Shown one piece after another: positions 1 through 8,667 of a stretch of 64,000 nucleotides of DNA (positions are counted from its first letter, which is position 1; every line of letters begins with the position of its first letter). A program made the position numbers and the translations under genes. Source of the stretch: CAWEWH01 sp963812775 (GTDB lineage: Bacteria > Pseudomonadota > Alphaproteobacteria > Rhizobiales > Beijerinckiaceae); contig CAWEWH010000009.1 of assembly GCA_963812775.1 (NCBI GenBank), positions 496,001 through 560,000 on the forward strand, read 5' to 3'. The notes under the pieces are model-generated. The model did no database searches, was not told the DNA's origin, and saw only the letters and a list, made by a program, of their open reading frames with translations.

Positions 1-447
1 ATTGCACTTGACGTGAATGGTCTTGCCGTCCCCGGCCCATTGCGGATCGTGGTTCCAGTGCAGGTCGGGCACCTTGGCCGGATCGGCGAGTGCCGGATCG
101 CCCATCCACAGCCAGACGAAGCGATGGCGCTCGACCACCGGATAGCTCTTGACGCAAGCCGACGGGTTGATCGTCTCCTGCGACGGCATGTAGATGCAGC
201 GCCCCTGCACGTTGTAGACGAGGCCGTGATAGCCGCACACGACGTCGTCGCCTTCCAGACGTCCCTTCGACAGCGGCACCAGGCGGTGCCAACAGGCGTC
301 CTCGAGCGCCACCACCCGCCCGGCAGTTGTCCGATACATGACGACGTGCTTGTCGCAGATGGTCCGCGGCGTCAGGGAATACTTGATCTCGGCGTCCCAG
401 GCCGCTGCATACCAGGCGTTGAGCGGAAAGCTGCGCGGTCCCGACAT
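1..447 (-). CDS. Rieske non-haem iron oxygenase, VanA-like (partial, 3' end outside window)
   Basis: The visible 149 codons form the N-terminal Rieske domain of a vanillate O-demethylase-type oxygenase. Such enzymes use a [2Fe-2S] Rieske centre to pass electrons to a mononuclear iron that hydroxylates or demethylates an aromatic substrate. The two cluster-binding motifs are visible: CWH at about residues 49-51 and CGYHG at about 69-73. The start at 447 is preceded by a strong Shine-Dalgarno sequence (GGAGGTGA). The catalytic domain lies beyond position 1. The gene follows tctCBA on the same strand, so substrate uptake and oxidation may be linked; the substrate itself is not deducible. Confidence 0.85.
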   Translation of the reverse strand, partial: MSGPRSFPLNAWYAAAWDAEIKYSLTPRTICDKHVVMYRTTAGRVVALEDACWHRLVPLSKGRLEGDDVVCGYHGLVYNVQGRCIYMPSQETINPSACVKSYPVVERHRFVWLWMGDPALADPAKVPDLHWNHDPQWAGDGKTIHVKCN

Positions 448-556
448 CGGTCACCTCCACCGGTCACCCAGGCCCCGTATGTCCATAGTATATCCCGACA
501 GGTTGGCGGCAACGGACTGACGCGGTGGTGGCTTGCACTCTTTCGGCGCGCCGAGC

Positions 557-2050
557 TTACGCATTGCGCGTCCGCCACGCGCGCATGAGCGGCGGCCCGA
601 CGAGCACGAGGGCCGCGACGATGAGCAAGGTCAGCGCGATCGGCCGGGTGTAGAAGATCGACAGGTCGCCCTGGCTCGCCTGCACGCCGCGGCGGAACTG
701 CACTTCGGCGAGCGGTCCGAGGATCATGCCGACGATCACCGGCGCCACTGGAAAATCCAGCCGCCGCATGACGAGGCCGACGACGCCCGTCACGGCCAGC
801 ACGCCGATGTCGAACAACGAGCGGCTGACGCCATAGACGCCGAGCACCGCGAACACGAGGATGCCGCCATAGAGCCACGGCCGCGGAATGAGCAGCAGCC
901 GCGCCCACAGGCCGGCGAGCGGCAGGTTCAGCACCAAGAGCATGACGTTGCCGATGAACAGGCTGGCGATCAGCCCCCACACAAGGTCGGGCCGGTTCTG
1001 GAAGAGCAGCGGCCCGGGCTGGATGTTGAACTGCTGGAAGGCGGCCAGCATGATGGCGGCCGTCGCCGAGGTCGGCAGGCCGAGGGTCAAGAGCGGCACG
1101 AGGACGCCGGCCACCGCCGAGTTGTTGGCGGCTTCCGGTCCGGCGACGCCCTCGATGGCGCCCTTTCCGAATTCGTCCGGGTTGGCGGCGAGCTTCTTCT
1201 CAACCTGGTAGGAGATGAAGGTGGGAAGCTCGGTGCCGCCGGCCGGCAGCGCGCCGAGCGGGAAGCCGATGAAGGCGCCGCGCAGCCACGGCTTCCAGGA
1301 GCGCGCCCATTCCATCGCCGTCATCCAGGGCGGGCCGCTGAGCGGCGTGATCTCCTCGTCGTCCTCGCCGCTCCGCGACGCGAGGTAGAGCGCCTCGCCC
1401 ACCGCGAAGAGCCCGACCACCACGACGACGAGGCCGACGCCGTCGTAGAGGTCGGGGCTGCCGAAGGCGAAGCGGGTGTTGCCGGTGAGCTGGTCGATGC
1501 CGACGAAGCCCAGCGTCAGGCCGATGAACAGGCTGAACAGACCGCGCACCACCGAGGAGCCGAGCAGCGACGACACCGCCACGAAGGCGACGCACATGAG
1601 CGCGAAATAGTCGGCATAGCCGAACAGCAGCGCCAGCTTCACCACCTGCGGGGCGGTGAGCGCCATGAGCAGCGTGCCGATCATGCCGGCCACGAAGGAG
1701 CCGATGGCGGCCGTCGCCAACGCGGCGGCGGCGCGGCCGCGCAGCGCCATCTGGTGGCCGTCGATGACGGTGACCAGCGAGCCGGTCTCGCCCGGCGTCT
1801 TGATGAGGATCGAGGTCGTCGAGGAGCCGTACATGGCGCCGTAATAGATGCCGCCGAAGATCACGAACGTGGCGACGGGATCGCCGAGCGAATAGGTGAC
1901 GGGCAGCAGGAGCGCGATGGTGAGCGCCGGGCCGATGCCGGGCAGGATGCCGATCACCGTGCCGAGCGTCACGCCGACGAGAGACCACATGAGATTGATC
2001 GGCGTCAGCGCCACCGCAAAGCCATTGGCAAGGGCGCTCAGCGTTTCCAT
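557..2050 (-). CDS. tctA: Tripartite tricarboxylate transporter large permease, TctA family
   Basis: This 497-residue polytopic inner-membrane protein is the large subunit of a TTT-family secondary transporter, which imports carboxylates delivered by a periplasmic TctC receptor. Its length is normal for TctA. Glycine- and proline-rich conserved segments of the family are visible, including GILPGIGPALTIALLLPVTY near residue 35 and YYGAMYGSSTTSILI near 69. The start codon directly abuts the tctB stop codon, indicating co-transcription and coupled translation. The carboxylate transported is unknown; the adjacent Rieske oxygenase hints at an aromatic or related acid, which is inference. Confidence 0.93.
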   Translation of the reverse strand: METLSALANGFAVALTPINLMWSLVGVTLGTVIGILPGIGPALTIALLLPVTYSLGDPVATFVIFGGIYYGAMYGSSTTSILIKTPGETGSLVTVIDGHQMALRGRAAAALATAAIGSFVAGMIGTLLMALTAPQVVKLALLFGYADYFALMCVAFVAVSSLLGSSVVRGLFSLFIGLTLGFVGIDQLTGNTRFAFGSPDLYDGVGLVVVVVGLFAVGEALYLASRSGEDDEEITPLSGPPWMTAMEWARSWKPWLRGAFIGFPLGALPAGGTELPTFISYQVEKKLAANPDEFGKGAIEGVAGPEAANNSAVAGVLVPLLTLGLPTSATAAIMLAAFQQFNIQPGPLLFQNRPDLVWGLIASLFIGNVMLLVLNLPLAGLWARLLLIPRPWLYGGILVFAVLGVYGVSRSLFDIGVLAVTGVVGLVMRRLDFPVAPVIVGMILGPLAEVQFRRGVQASQGDLSIFYTRPIALTLLIVAALVLVGPPLMRAWRTRNA

Positions 2051-2569
2051 CTAGCCGCCTCCGATCAGCGCGTCGAAGACGGCGCCGGCCGGCAAATTGA
2101 GGCCGAGCCCGCGTGTGAAGACCACGAAGATGATGCCGCCGAGCACGAGCCCGATGGCGGCGTCGCGCAGCACGAGCTTGAAGCGCGCCTGGGCGCTCGC
2201 GGCGCGCACGAAGGCCTGCGCCACGCACACGAAGAGCGCCGCAATGGCGACGACGAAGCCGGCGGCTTCGACGAGGAGCGCGAAGAGCGCGAGGCCGGCC
2301 ATCACCAGGGCGGCGCCGCGCCAGGCGATCGGCGAGTCGTCCGTCTCGGGCGAGGCGCCGCTGCGCCAAGCGTCGAACGCCACGAGGACGCCGAGCACGG
2401 CGAGGCCGGCCATGACGATGAGCGGGAACAGGCGCGATCCGAGCAGGCGATCGGAGGCGCGCACCTGGATGTCGAAGGCGGCGACAAACAGGAAGGCGGC
2501 GAGTGCCGCAACCGCGCCGCCGAACATGACGGCCGGCCAATGCGGCCTGACGGCTCGATCGTTTCTCAT
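2051..2569 (-). CDS. tctB: Tripartite tricarboxylate transporter small subunit, TctB family
   Basis: This 172-residue protein has about four predicted membrane segments, as in the small permease subunit of TTT transporters. It lies between the receptor gene tctC and the large permease tctA on the same strand, the classic tctCBA order. Sequence conservation in TctB is low, so the assignment rests on length, hydrophobic pattern and position. The gap to tctC is 34 nt and there is no gap to tctA. Confidence 0.85.
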   Translation of the reverse strand: MRNDRAVRPHWPAVMFGGAVAALAAFLFVAAFDIQVRASDRLLGSRLFPLIVMAGLAVLGVLVAFDAWRSGASPETDDSPIAWRGAALVMAGLALFALLVEAAGFVVAIAALFVCVAQAFVRAASAQARFKLVLRDAAIGLVLGGIIFVVFTRGLGLNLPAGAVFDALIGGG

Positions 2570-2603
2570 GCCCCCTCGCCTGCCGCGACCCGCGTCCTTC
2601 CAG

Positions 2604-3587
2604 TCAGCCGCCGATGCCGACAGATTTCAGGATGTCGGCGACGCGCGCCTGTTCGGCGGCCAGGAACGTCTTGAACGGGTCGCCCGCCAGGTAGTTGTCT
2701 TCCCAGCTCTTCTCCTTGAGCTTTGCCTTCCAGGCGTCGCTCTTCACCAGCTTGTCGATGGCAGCCGCGATGGCGGCTTTGTCGGCGTCCTTGATGCCGG
2801 GGGGCGCGAAGAGGGCGCGCCAGTTGCCGATGACCACGTCGACGCCGCTCTCCTTGAAGGTCGGCGCGTTGACGCCATCGAGGCGCTTCTCGCTCGAGAC
2901 GCCGATGATCCTCAGCTTGCCGGCCTCCACCTGTGGCATGAGTTCGGAAATGCTGTTGACGGCGAGCGACACGTGGTTGCCGAGGATGGCCGCCATGGCT
3001 TCGCCGCCGCCCGAATGCGCCACGTAGTTGAGCTTCGAGGTGTCGGCGCCGACCGCCTTCATGATCAGCGCGGCGGTGATGTGATCGGTGCCGCCGGCCG
3101 AGCCGCCGCCCCACGAGACGGCGCCGGGATTGGCCTTCAGGGCCGCGGCGAGATCCTGCATCGACTGGATTTTCGCATCCGGCGTCACGGCAATCGCCTG
3201 CCACTCGGAGGTGAGCCGGGCGATGGGGGTGATCTCGTTCATGGTGACGGGCGCCTTGTTGGAGATGACGGCGCCGACCATCACCAGGCCCGAGACCATC
3301 CATTGCTTCGGATCGCCCTTGCTCTTCATGTATTGCACGAGGCCGCGGGTGCCGCCGGCGCCACCGACATTCTCCACCTGCACGGATTTGACGATTGCCG
3401 CCGCCTGCAGCGTCTCCTGCAGGGCGCGCGCGGTGGAATCCCAGCCACCGCCGGGATTGGCCGGCGCCATGATGGTCACCCTCTCGAGCGTCTGGGCGCC
3501 CAACGGCGCGGCCAAGCCAAGCGCGAAAGCTGCCACCAAGGTTGCGAAGCCGAGCGCGCTGCGCGCTCGCGCGGACCTGCCACTCAT
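2604..3587 (-). CDS. tctC: Tripartite tricarboxylate transporter substrate-binding protein, TctC/Bug family
   Basis: This 327-residue periplasmic solute receptor starts with a cleavable signal peptide ending near AAPLGAQ (about residue 31). The family hallmark loop APANPGGGWDSTARALQ follows at about residues 41-57, and VGGAGG near 74. It would capture a carboxylate and deliver it to TctAB. It is the first gene of the likely operon tctC-tctB-tctA-Rieske oxygenase. The region upstream holds a repeat tract rather than a visible regulator gene. Confidence 0.93.
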   Translation of the reverse strand: MSGRSARARSALGFATLVAAFALGLAAPLGAQTLERVTIMAPANPGGGWDSTARALQETLQAAAIVKSVQVENVGGAGGTRGLVQYMKSKGDPKQWMVSGLVMVGAVISNKAPVTMNEITPIARLTSEWQAIAVTPDAKIQSMQDLAAALKANPGAVSWGGGSAGGTDHITAALIMKAVGADTSKLNYVAHSGGGEAMAAILGNHVSLAVNSISELMPQVEAGKLRIIGVSSEKRLDGVNAPTFKESGVDVVIGNWRALFAPPGIKDADKAAIAAAIDKLVKSDAWKAKLKEKSWEDNYLAGDPFKTFLAAEQARVADILKSVGIGG

Positions 3588-3659
3588 GCGTTTTCTCCCG
3601 TTGCTTGCCCGGATACTAGGTTCAATGCGCGACAGGGGGAAGCTGCGTTGCGGCCACGC

Positions 3660-3822
3660 GCGCCCACCCTCCCCTTGAGGGGGAGGGTCGGCGAGAACGC
3701 GAAGCGTTCGAGCCGGGGTGGGGTGATCTCATCTCCATGAGCGTGTTTTTCACCCCACCCCGATCGCGCTTCGTTGCGCTCGCCGCGATCGACCCTCCCC
3801 CAGGCAAGTCGGGCCCTGCCCG
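3660..3822. repeat. REP-like composite repeat, family A, copy 1
   Basis: The block pairs a CCCTCCCCTTGAGGGGGAGG palindrome and a GCCGGGGTGGGGTGA tail with an inverted partner about 40 nt further on (CACCCCACCCCGATCGCG, then ACCCTCCCCC). The same head, tail and internal palindrome recur at 4.55, 4.81 and 7.68 kb. Confidence 0.75.
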
Positions 3823-4273
3823 ATTTGCCCATTATTGTGCCGATGTCGGCTCTGCCGACATCGGATGGGGAGGGTGAAGAGGCGCGTCGCCTCGCACCGG
3901 CATCTCGCAACAAGCCACACCCTCCCGTTTCCGCGATCCCGAAGGACCCGAAGCATGGGAGCGGTGTGGCCCAAATTCAGGAAGGGCCCACGCGGGAGGT
4001 CCGAGCGGCGGGCGCCAACGGCGCGAGCGCTCAGAGAACGTTTTCATTTCAGTCAGGAGCCGCCGGGCCAAGCGCCCAGACCTCCCGCGCACGGTGTTTT
4101 GTGGCCAGCACGCTCCCGGAATCGCGAGTTGCCTCCCGCAACCGTCCACGGCGTTGACATGCCGCTTCTCCCGACAGAGGGCCGGGTCGATCCGTAAAGC
4201 GCCTTTGACCGCCCTTCTCCCGTCTGCGAACGGGCGTTGGAGCCACCGCCCAACCCGCGCTGGCGTGTCCCGT

Positions 4274-4321
4274 GCGCATGATCCCGAAAAGTGTAAGCGG
4301 TTTTCGGATCAGATCATGCGC
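4274..4321. repeat. Dispersed 48-bp palindrome, copy 1
   Basis: An imperfect palindrome bounded by GCGCATGATC and GATCATGCGC, with inner arms CCGAAAA and TTTTCGG. Near-identical copies lie at 31947 and 58392. Elements of this type are common between genes in Hyphomicrobiales and create spurious short open frames. Confidence 0.85.
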
Positions 4322-4547
4322 AATCAAGACACCACCAGCGCAAAGCCATCGAGACATCGCCACGCGTCGCCGTGGGTCCGTCTCTCTGCGGTCACCCACA
4401 CTTGGCTCGCAAGGCCTTGCGCGCCCTTCCGGGGACCGGGTATGCCCAACATAGCCTGAGAGGCAACCCGTGTCAAGCATTGTTTCCCGCTAAGAGACAT
4501 TTTACCCATGCCCTGTCACCTCGCGCCGGCGCGGCGACCACGCGCGC

Positions 4548-4674
4548 CCACCCTCCCCCATCCGATGTCGGCAAAGCCGACATCGGCGCAACAATGGGCA
4601 AGTCGGGCAGGCCCGACTTGCTTGGGGGAGGGTCGATCGCAGCGAGCGAAGCGAAGCGCGATCGGGGTGGGGTG
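4548..4674. repeat. REP-like repeat, family A, copy 2
   Basis: CACCCTCCCC at the left and a GATCGGGGTGGGGTGA end at the right flank internal palindromes (CCGATGTCGGCAAAGCCGACATCGG and AGTCGGGCAGGCCCGACTT, each quoted only as arms in the finding). Related to the blocks at 3.66 and 7.68 kb. Confidence 0.7.
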
Positions 4675-4812
4675 AGCATCTATATCTTCGAATGATCTTC
4701 GTCGTCTTGGCGAGCGAAGGCGCGTGTCTGCGCCGGGATCATACCGCTCCCTGGAGCGGCGTGAATGCCATCTTCACGCATCGTGTTTCTCACCTCGGGT
4801 ATCGTGTTTCTC

Positions 4813-4876
4813 ACCCCACCCCGATGATCCTTCGCTGCGCTCAGGATCATCGACCCTCCCCCTCCAGAGGAGGGTG
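4813..4876. repeat. REP-like repeat, family A, copy 3 (short)
   Basis: A shorter family A unit: CACCCCACCCCGATGATCC, a GATCATCGACCCTCCCCC partner, then a CTCCAGAGGAG hairpin. It lies just downstream of the terminator of the outer-membrane protein gene. Confidence 0.65.
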
Positions 4877-4892
4877 AAGGGCCGGCCAAACG

Positions 4893-4920
4893 AAAAAGCC
4901 CGGCGGAGACCGCCGGGCTT
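4893..4920 (-). terminator. Rho-independent terminator of the outer-membrane protein gene
   Basis: Read on the minus strand, a perfect 10-bp GC-rich stem (AAGCCCGGCGG / CCGCCGGGCTT) with a 4-nt loop is followed by a run of five T. It begins 23 nt after the stop codon of the gene at 4943-5686. Confidence 0.85.
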
Positions 4921-4942
4921 GAGTTTGAAGACCCTTCGTTTC

Positions 4943-5686
4943 TTACCAGAACTTGTAATTAATGGCGCCGCGCACGACTCCGAAATCCTGGGCGCCGGCA
5001 TTGGGGCCGAACACCGGCACGCCGTTTACCGTGCCGGCAAAGCCGTTGTTGTCGCGATCGAGATTGACGTAGAGGCCCTCGATCCTGGCGCTGACATTGT
5101 TGGTGAAGGCGTATTCGAAACCACCACCCACCGTCCAGCCGGTGCGCATGTCGTCGCTGGTGCAGGCCACCGCCGGACCGAACACCGCGCAGCCGTTGCC
5201 GCCGCCGCCGCCATACGCGAAGCCGCCAGTGCCGTAGAACAGCGACCGATCGAACGCATACCCGGCGCGGCCGCGTGCCGTGCCGAACCAGTCGACGCCG
5301 CGATCCACGAAGGGCACGAAGCCAGGCACCTGCACGGCGCCGTTGAAGCCGTTGCTGCGCAGGTCGGCATATTGCAGGTCGGCTTCGACGCCGATCACGA
5401 ACTGGCCGATCTGCCAGTTGTAGCCGAGCTGGCCCCCACCGGTGAAGCCGGCATCGTTGCCGCCCGACCCGACATTGCCGACGCCCGGCACGAAGACGCT
5501 ACGATCGTTGCCGAACGCGAAGCCGGCGTTGAGGCCTGCATAGAAGCCGGTCCAGCTGAAGACCGGGACGGCGAGCACCGGCGCCACCGGCGCATAGCGG
5601 CGCGCCGGAATGTCGGCGGCCAGCGCCGCGCCCGACGCGATGACCGCGGCCGTTGCGACCCCGGCGAGAACAATTCTTCGCATCAC
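4943..5686 (-). CDS. Outer-membrane beta-barrel protein, Omp25/Omp31-like porin family
   Basis: This 247-residue protein has a signal peptide ending at about residue 24 (GAALAAD). A short proline/alanine segment and then the family signature FSWTGFYAGLNAGFAFG (about residues 44-60) follow. The C-terminus ends in a barrel-closing strand with terminal aromatic residue (AINYKFW), as required for outer-membrane insertion. Glycine-rich alternating strands fill the middle. Proteins of this kind are abundant structural outer-membrane proteins in Hyphomicrobiales. It appears monocistronic, with a strong terminator behind it and an AT-rich upstream region. Confidence 0.9.
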   Translation of the reverse strand: MMRRIVLAGVATAAVIASGAALAADIPARRYAPVAPVLAVPVFSWTGFYAGLNAGFAFGNDRSVFVPGVGNVGSGGNDAGFTGGGQLGYNWQIGQFVIGVEADLQYADLRSNGFNGAVQVPGFVPFVDRGVDWFGTARGRAGYAFDRSLFYGTGGFAYGGGGGNGCAVFGPAVACTSDDMRTGWTVGGGFEYAFTNNVSARIEGLYVNLDRDNNGFAGTVNGVPVFGPNAGAQDFGVVRGAINYKFW

Positions 5687-5888
5687 TCACTCCTTGTTTC
5701 GCGCGCCGACGGACGATGCCCTCGGCACTCGGCTATCTCCAGGCCACGCACCTTGCTCGGTCCGCGGCCTCAGGCGCCCTAGGCAACGGGTGAGCGTGGC
5801 AGCACTGTGACGAGCGGCAGGACAGAAAGCGGCAACTTTCGACCCGACAGAGTGCGCAGAAGTGCGACAAGACGCGCGTGGCGTTCAT

Positions 5889-5933
5889 GAATTTGAGATA
5901 GCGCAAAGCCTTCCGGCTTTGATTAACAAATTC
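5889..5933. other. Nested hairpin in an AT-rich 400-nt gene-free region
   Basis: The interval 5687-6082 has no gene. Within it, GAATTTG (5889-5895) pairs with CAAATTC (5927-5933), enclosing a second stem AAAGCC/GGCTTT with loop TTCC. The surrounding 100 nt are distinctly AT-rich for this genome and probably carry the promoter of the minus-strand outer-membrane gene; the hairpin could be leader RNA or a terminator remnant. Confidence 0.45.
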
Positions 5934-6082
5934 CAAAAACCTCAAATGAGACTAAAATTGTCTTAATCGCCGGCCCTCGCCTTAATCCTTTGAGCAACCC
6001 TCAGCCAAGCCTGTGTTTCGAGCCGGCTTCGCTTGTCCGCCCATTGCGTCCGTGCCAAAGGGCGTCGGGGACTGACACATCT

Positions 6083-6893
6083 ATGACGTCTTGCAAAGCC
6101 GCCGCTCTCAGCGTTCATCATCGCGTTCAACGAGGCCGACCGCATCGGGCGCACCATCGAGGCGCTGACGCCGCTCGTGGCCGAGGTCGTCGTCGTCGAT
6201 TCCGGCTCGAGCGACGCAACGCGTGACATCGCCGCCGCGCTTGGCGCCCGCGTCGTGGCGCATGACTGGCCGGGCTACGGACCGCAGAAGCGCTTCGCCG
6301 AGGACCAGTGCACGCAGCCCTGGCTCCTCAACGTCGATGCCGACGAGGTCATTCCGCCCGACCTGGCGCAGGAGATCGCCGCGCTGTTCGCGCGCGGCGC
6401 GCCGGACGCCGACGCCTATCGCATCCGCATCGCCGAGATCTTTCCGGGCGAAGGGGCGCCGCATCCCCTCGCCTACGCGCTGGCGCCGGTGCGGCTCTAT
6501 CGCCGCGACAAGGGCTGCTACTCGCCCTCGCCGGTCCACGACCGCGTGCATCTCGAGCCCGGCGTGCGCGTCAAGAAGCTCAAGGGCACCATCCATCATT
6601 TCTCGGTGCGCTCCATCGGCGACCAGATGGCCAAACTCAACAGCTACACCGATGCGCTGGCCGACGACCTCGCGGTGCGCGGCGAGCGCGTCTCGCTCAT
6701 CCGCCTGGTGCTGGAATTCCCGGCCAACTTCATCAAGGCCTATTTCGGTCGCCGCCATTTCGTGCGCGGCGTCTACGGTTTCATGACCGCCATGAATTTC
6801 GCGTTCTATCGCTACCTGCGCGTCGCCAAGCACGTGGAGCGGCGCCTGCTCGAGCGCGCCAAGAACACCGCCAACAAGGGGAAGGCGCCATGA
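6083..6893 (+). CDS. Glycosyltransferase family 2 (reading frame shifted near its start)
   Basis: The product is a GT-A fold glycosyltransferase resembling enzymes of lipopolysaccharide core synthesis. The body translates cleanly from about 6090 to 6893, with N-terminal SAFIIAFNEADRIG, the nucleotide-sugar motif VVVDSGSSDATRD and the metal-binding LNVDADEVIPPDL. The only ATG in the right place (6083) is one base out of phase with the body, and a stop at 6084 closes the body frame. A single-base insertion near 6089 would restore MTLAKPPLSAFII. A GTG at 6177 is in frame but would delete the conserved first strand. The stop overlaps the next start (ATGA), so the two genes are coupled. Confidence 0.85.
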
Positions 6894-7667
6894 TCGCGAA
6901 GCGTGAACGGCGGCCGGTGGTGCTGGTGACCGGCGGGGCGCGGCGCATCGGTCGGGCCATCGTCGAGCGCTTCGCGCGTGACGATTACGCGGTCGCTATC
7001 CACTGCAACACGTCGCGCCGCCAAGCCGAGGCGCTGGCGGCGGCGATCCGCGACCGTGGCGGCCGCGCCTGCGTGGTGACGGGCGACCTCGGCAATCCTT
7101 ACGCGCCGCAGACTCTCGTTGCCCAGGCGAAGGCGGAGCTCGGCCCGGTGACGGTGCTGATCAACAATGCCTCGGAGTTCGGGGTCGATGCCTTGATGGG
7201 GCTCGACACCGACCGCTTCGACCGCACGCTGGCCGTCAACCTGCGGGCGCCCATCTTCCTGGCCCGCGCCATGGCGGCGGCGCTGCCGAAACGCGCCGCA
7301 GGCGCCATCGTCAACATCCTCGACCAGGAGGTGCTGAAGCCGACGCCCTTGTTCTTCACCTATACGCTGAGCAAGGCGGCGCTCGCCCATGCGACCGTCA
7401 CCATGGCGCAGGCGCTCGCCCCGCGCATCCGGGTCAACGGCCTGGCGCCGGGCCCGACCCTGAAGGCGGCGGAGCAGACCGTAAAGGCGTTTCGCGACTT
7501 CGAGCCGCGCCGTGCCGCTCGGGCGCGGCAACACGCCCGAGGACATCGCCGAGGCGGCGCTGTTCCTGGCGCGGGCGCCGAGCATCACCGGCGTGGTGCT
7601 GCCGGTCGACGGCGGCCAGCACATCGCCTGGCAGACGCCGGACGTGATGGGGTTCGTGAAGAAGTGA
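6890..7667 (+). CDS. SDR-family oxidoreductase, pteridine-reductase-like (one frameshift)
   Basis: A short-chain dehydrogenase/reductase of about 258 residues. Visible are the NADP-binding TGGARRIG near residue 14, NNAS near 86, and the catalytic YTLSK segment near 160. The LVTGGARRIG start resembles FolM/PTR1-type reductases that act on dihydrobiopterin or dihydrofolate. One extra C near 7505 shifts the frame. After it, the expected C-terminus (RGNTPEDIAEAALFL, then DGGQHIAWQTPD) continues in the next frame to the stop at 7665. The insertion is probably a sequence error because both halves are conserved. The gene is coupled to the upstream glycosyltransferase. Confidence 0.85.
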
Positions 7668-7674
7668 GGCGGTT

Positions 7675-7826
7675 CACCCTCCCCTGGAGGGGAGGGTCGG
7701 CGAGAACGCGTCAGCGTTCGAGCCGGGGTGGGGTGGGAACAGGAATGCATCCGAGATGAAATCACCCCACCCCGATCGCGCTTCGCTTCGCTCGCGCGAT
7801 CGACCCTCCCCCTCAAGGGGAGGGTG
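7675..7826. repeat. REP-like composite repeat, family A, copy 4, at a convergent junction
   Basis: Two inverted halves, each a CCCTCCCC-type palindrome plus a GGGGTGGGGTG tail, separated by about 30 nt. It fills the space between the plus-strand SDR gene and the minus-strand pgeF gene, so transcription from both sides would enter it. It probably serves as a bidirectional terminator. Confidence 0.75.
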
Positions 7827-7847
7827 AGCCCGGGATGACGCCAGGAT

Positions 7848-8617
7848 CTACCTCAAACAGATCGCCGAGATCAGCCGGCCGTAATCCGTCTCGCCGCGAT
7901 GCGTGGCGCGGCGGTAGCTGAAGAAGCGCGTCCTCGTCCGCATATGTGCAGAGCCCGAGATCGACGAAGCTCGCCGACGCCGGCCGCCACGAGCCGCATG
8001 CCGATATAGGCCGGCAGGTCGAACATGCGCGTGGCCATGCGCGGGCGACGGCGCGAAGAAGCGCTCGTTCGCCGCGTCCGGCCTCGCGAAGCGCGCCACG
8101 AATTCCGGTCCGACCTCGTAGGCCTTCCGGCCGATCGTCGGGCCGAGCACCGCGACCGATCGTGCTCGCGCTCGCGCCCAGCGCCTCCATCGCCGCGAGC
8201 GTCGCTTCGAGAATGCCCGAGAAGCGCGCCGCGCCAGCCGGCGTGGCAGGCGCCGACGACGCCGCGCCTCGCGTCGGCGAACAGGATCGGGCCGCAATCG
8301 GCGGTCGAGACGCCGAGCGCCAGGCCCGGCGTCCGCGTCACCATGCCGTCGGCCTTCGGGCGCTCGCCGGCCAGGGCGCCTCGACGACGACGCGCCTCCG
8401 GGGAATGGACCTGGTGCACGCTGACCAGCGGCTCTGGCGCAAGCCGAGATGCGCCGCCATGCGGCGGCGGTTCTCGCGTCACCCTGTCGCGCGTCGTCGG
8501 CCGAGCCGAGGCCGCCGTTGAGCGACGCGTAGATGCCGTCCGACACGCCGCCCTGGCGGGTGAAGAAGGCGTGCGCGACGCCGGGCGAGCTGCAGCGTCC
8601 GGCGCTTCGATGAACAT
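7848..8617 (-). pseudogene. pgeF: Purine nucleoside phosphorylase/laccase-domain protein PgeF (multiple frameshifts)
   Basis: The pieces spell a YfiH/PgeF protein in order across three frames: MFIEAP at the start, GVAHAFFTRQGGVSDGIYAS, LVSVHQVHSPEA, GLALGVSTADCGPILFAD, GACHAGWRGALLG, GPTIGRKAYEVGPEFVARF and finally GRLISAICL. The family binds zinc with two histidines and a cysteine; the H of HQVHS, the C of ADCGP and the H of CHAGW are all present. Members act on purine nucleosides or adenosine and affect peptidoglycan editing. At least four small indels break the frame as given. Motifs are intact, so the gene was probably functional and the breaks are likely sequence errors. Confidence 0.75.
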
Positions 8618-8667
8618 GCGAGCTCAGGCGGCTGGCGTCGGGCGGCAAGCCCGGCGCGCGCGGCCTG

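Larger units (their letters stand above)
3588..4942. other. 1.35 kb gene-free tract rich in palindromic repeats
   Basis: No convincing gene lies between tctC and the outer-membrane gene. Open frames here run through repeats and lack ribosome-binding sites. The tract contains three REP-like blocks, one 48-bp dispersed palindrome and the terminator of the downstream outer-membrane gene. The stretch from 4100 to 4500 resembles non-repetitive remnant sequence that I could not identify. Confidence 0.6.

Noticed and set aside
533..2674. Very long plus-strand open frame (713 codons) opposite tctAB
   Set aside because: Low-complexity histidine/arginine/glutamate product antisense to well-conserved transporter genes; a high-GC shadow frame.
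3774..4480. Several overlapping open frames between tctC and the outer-membrane gene
   Set aside because: They run through palindromic repeats, lack ribosome-binding sites and give repeat-derived peptides.
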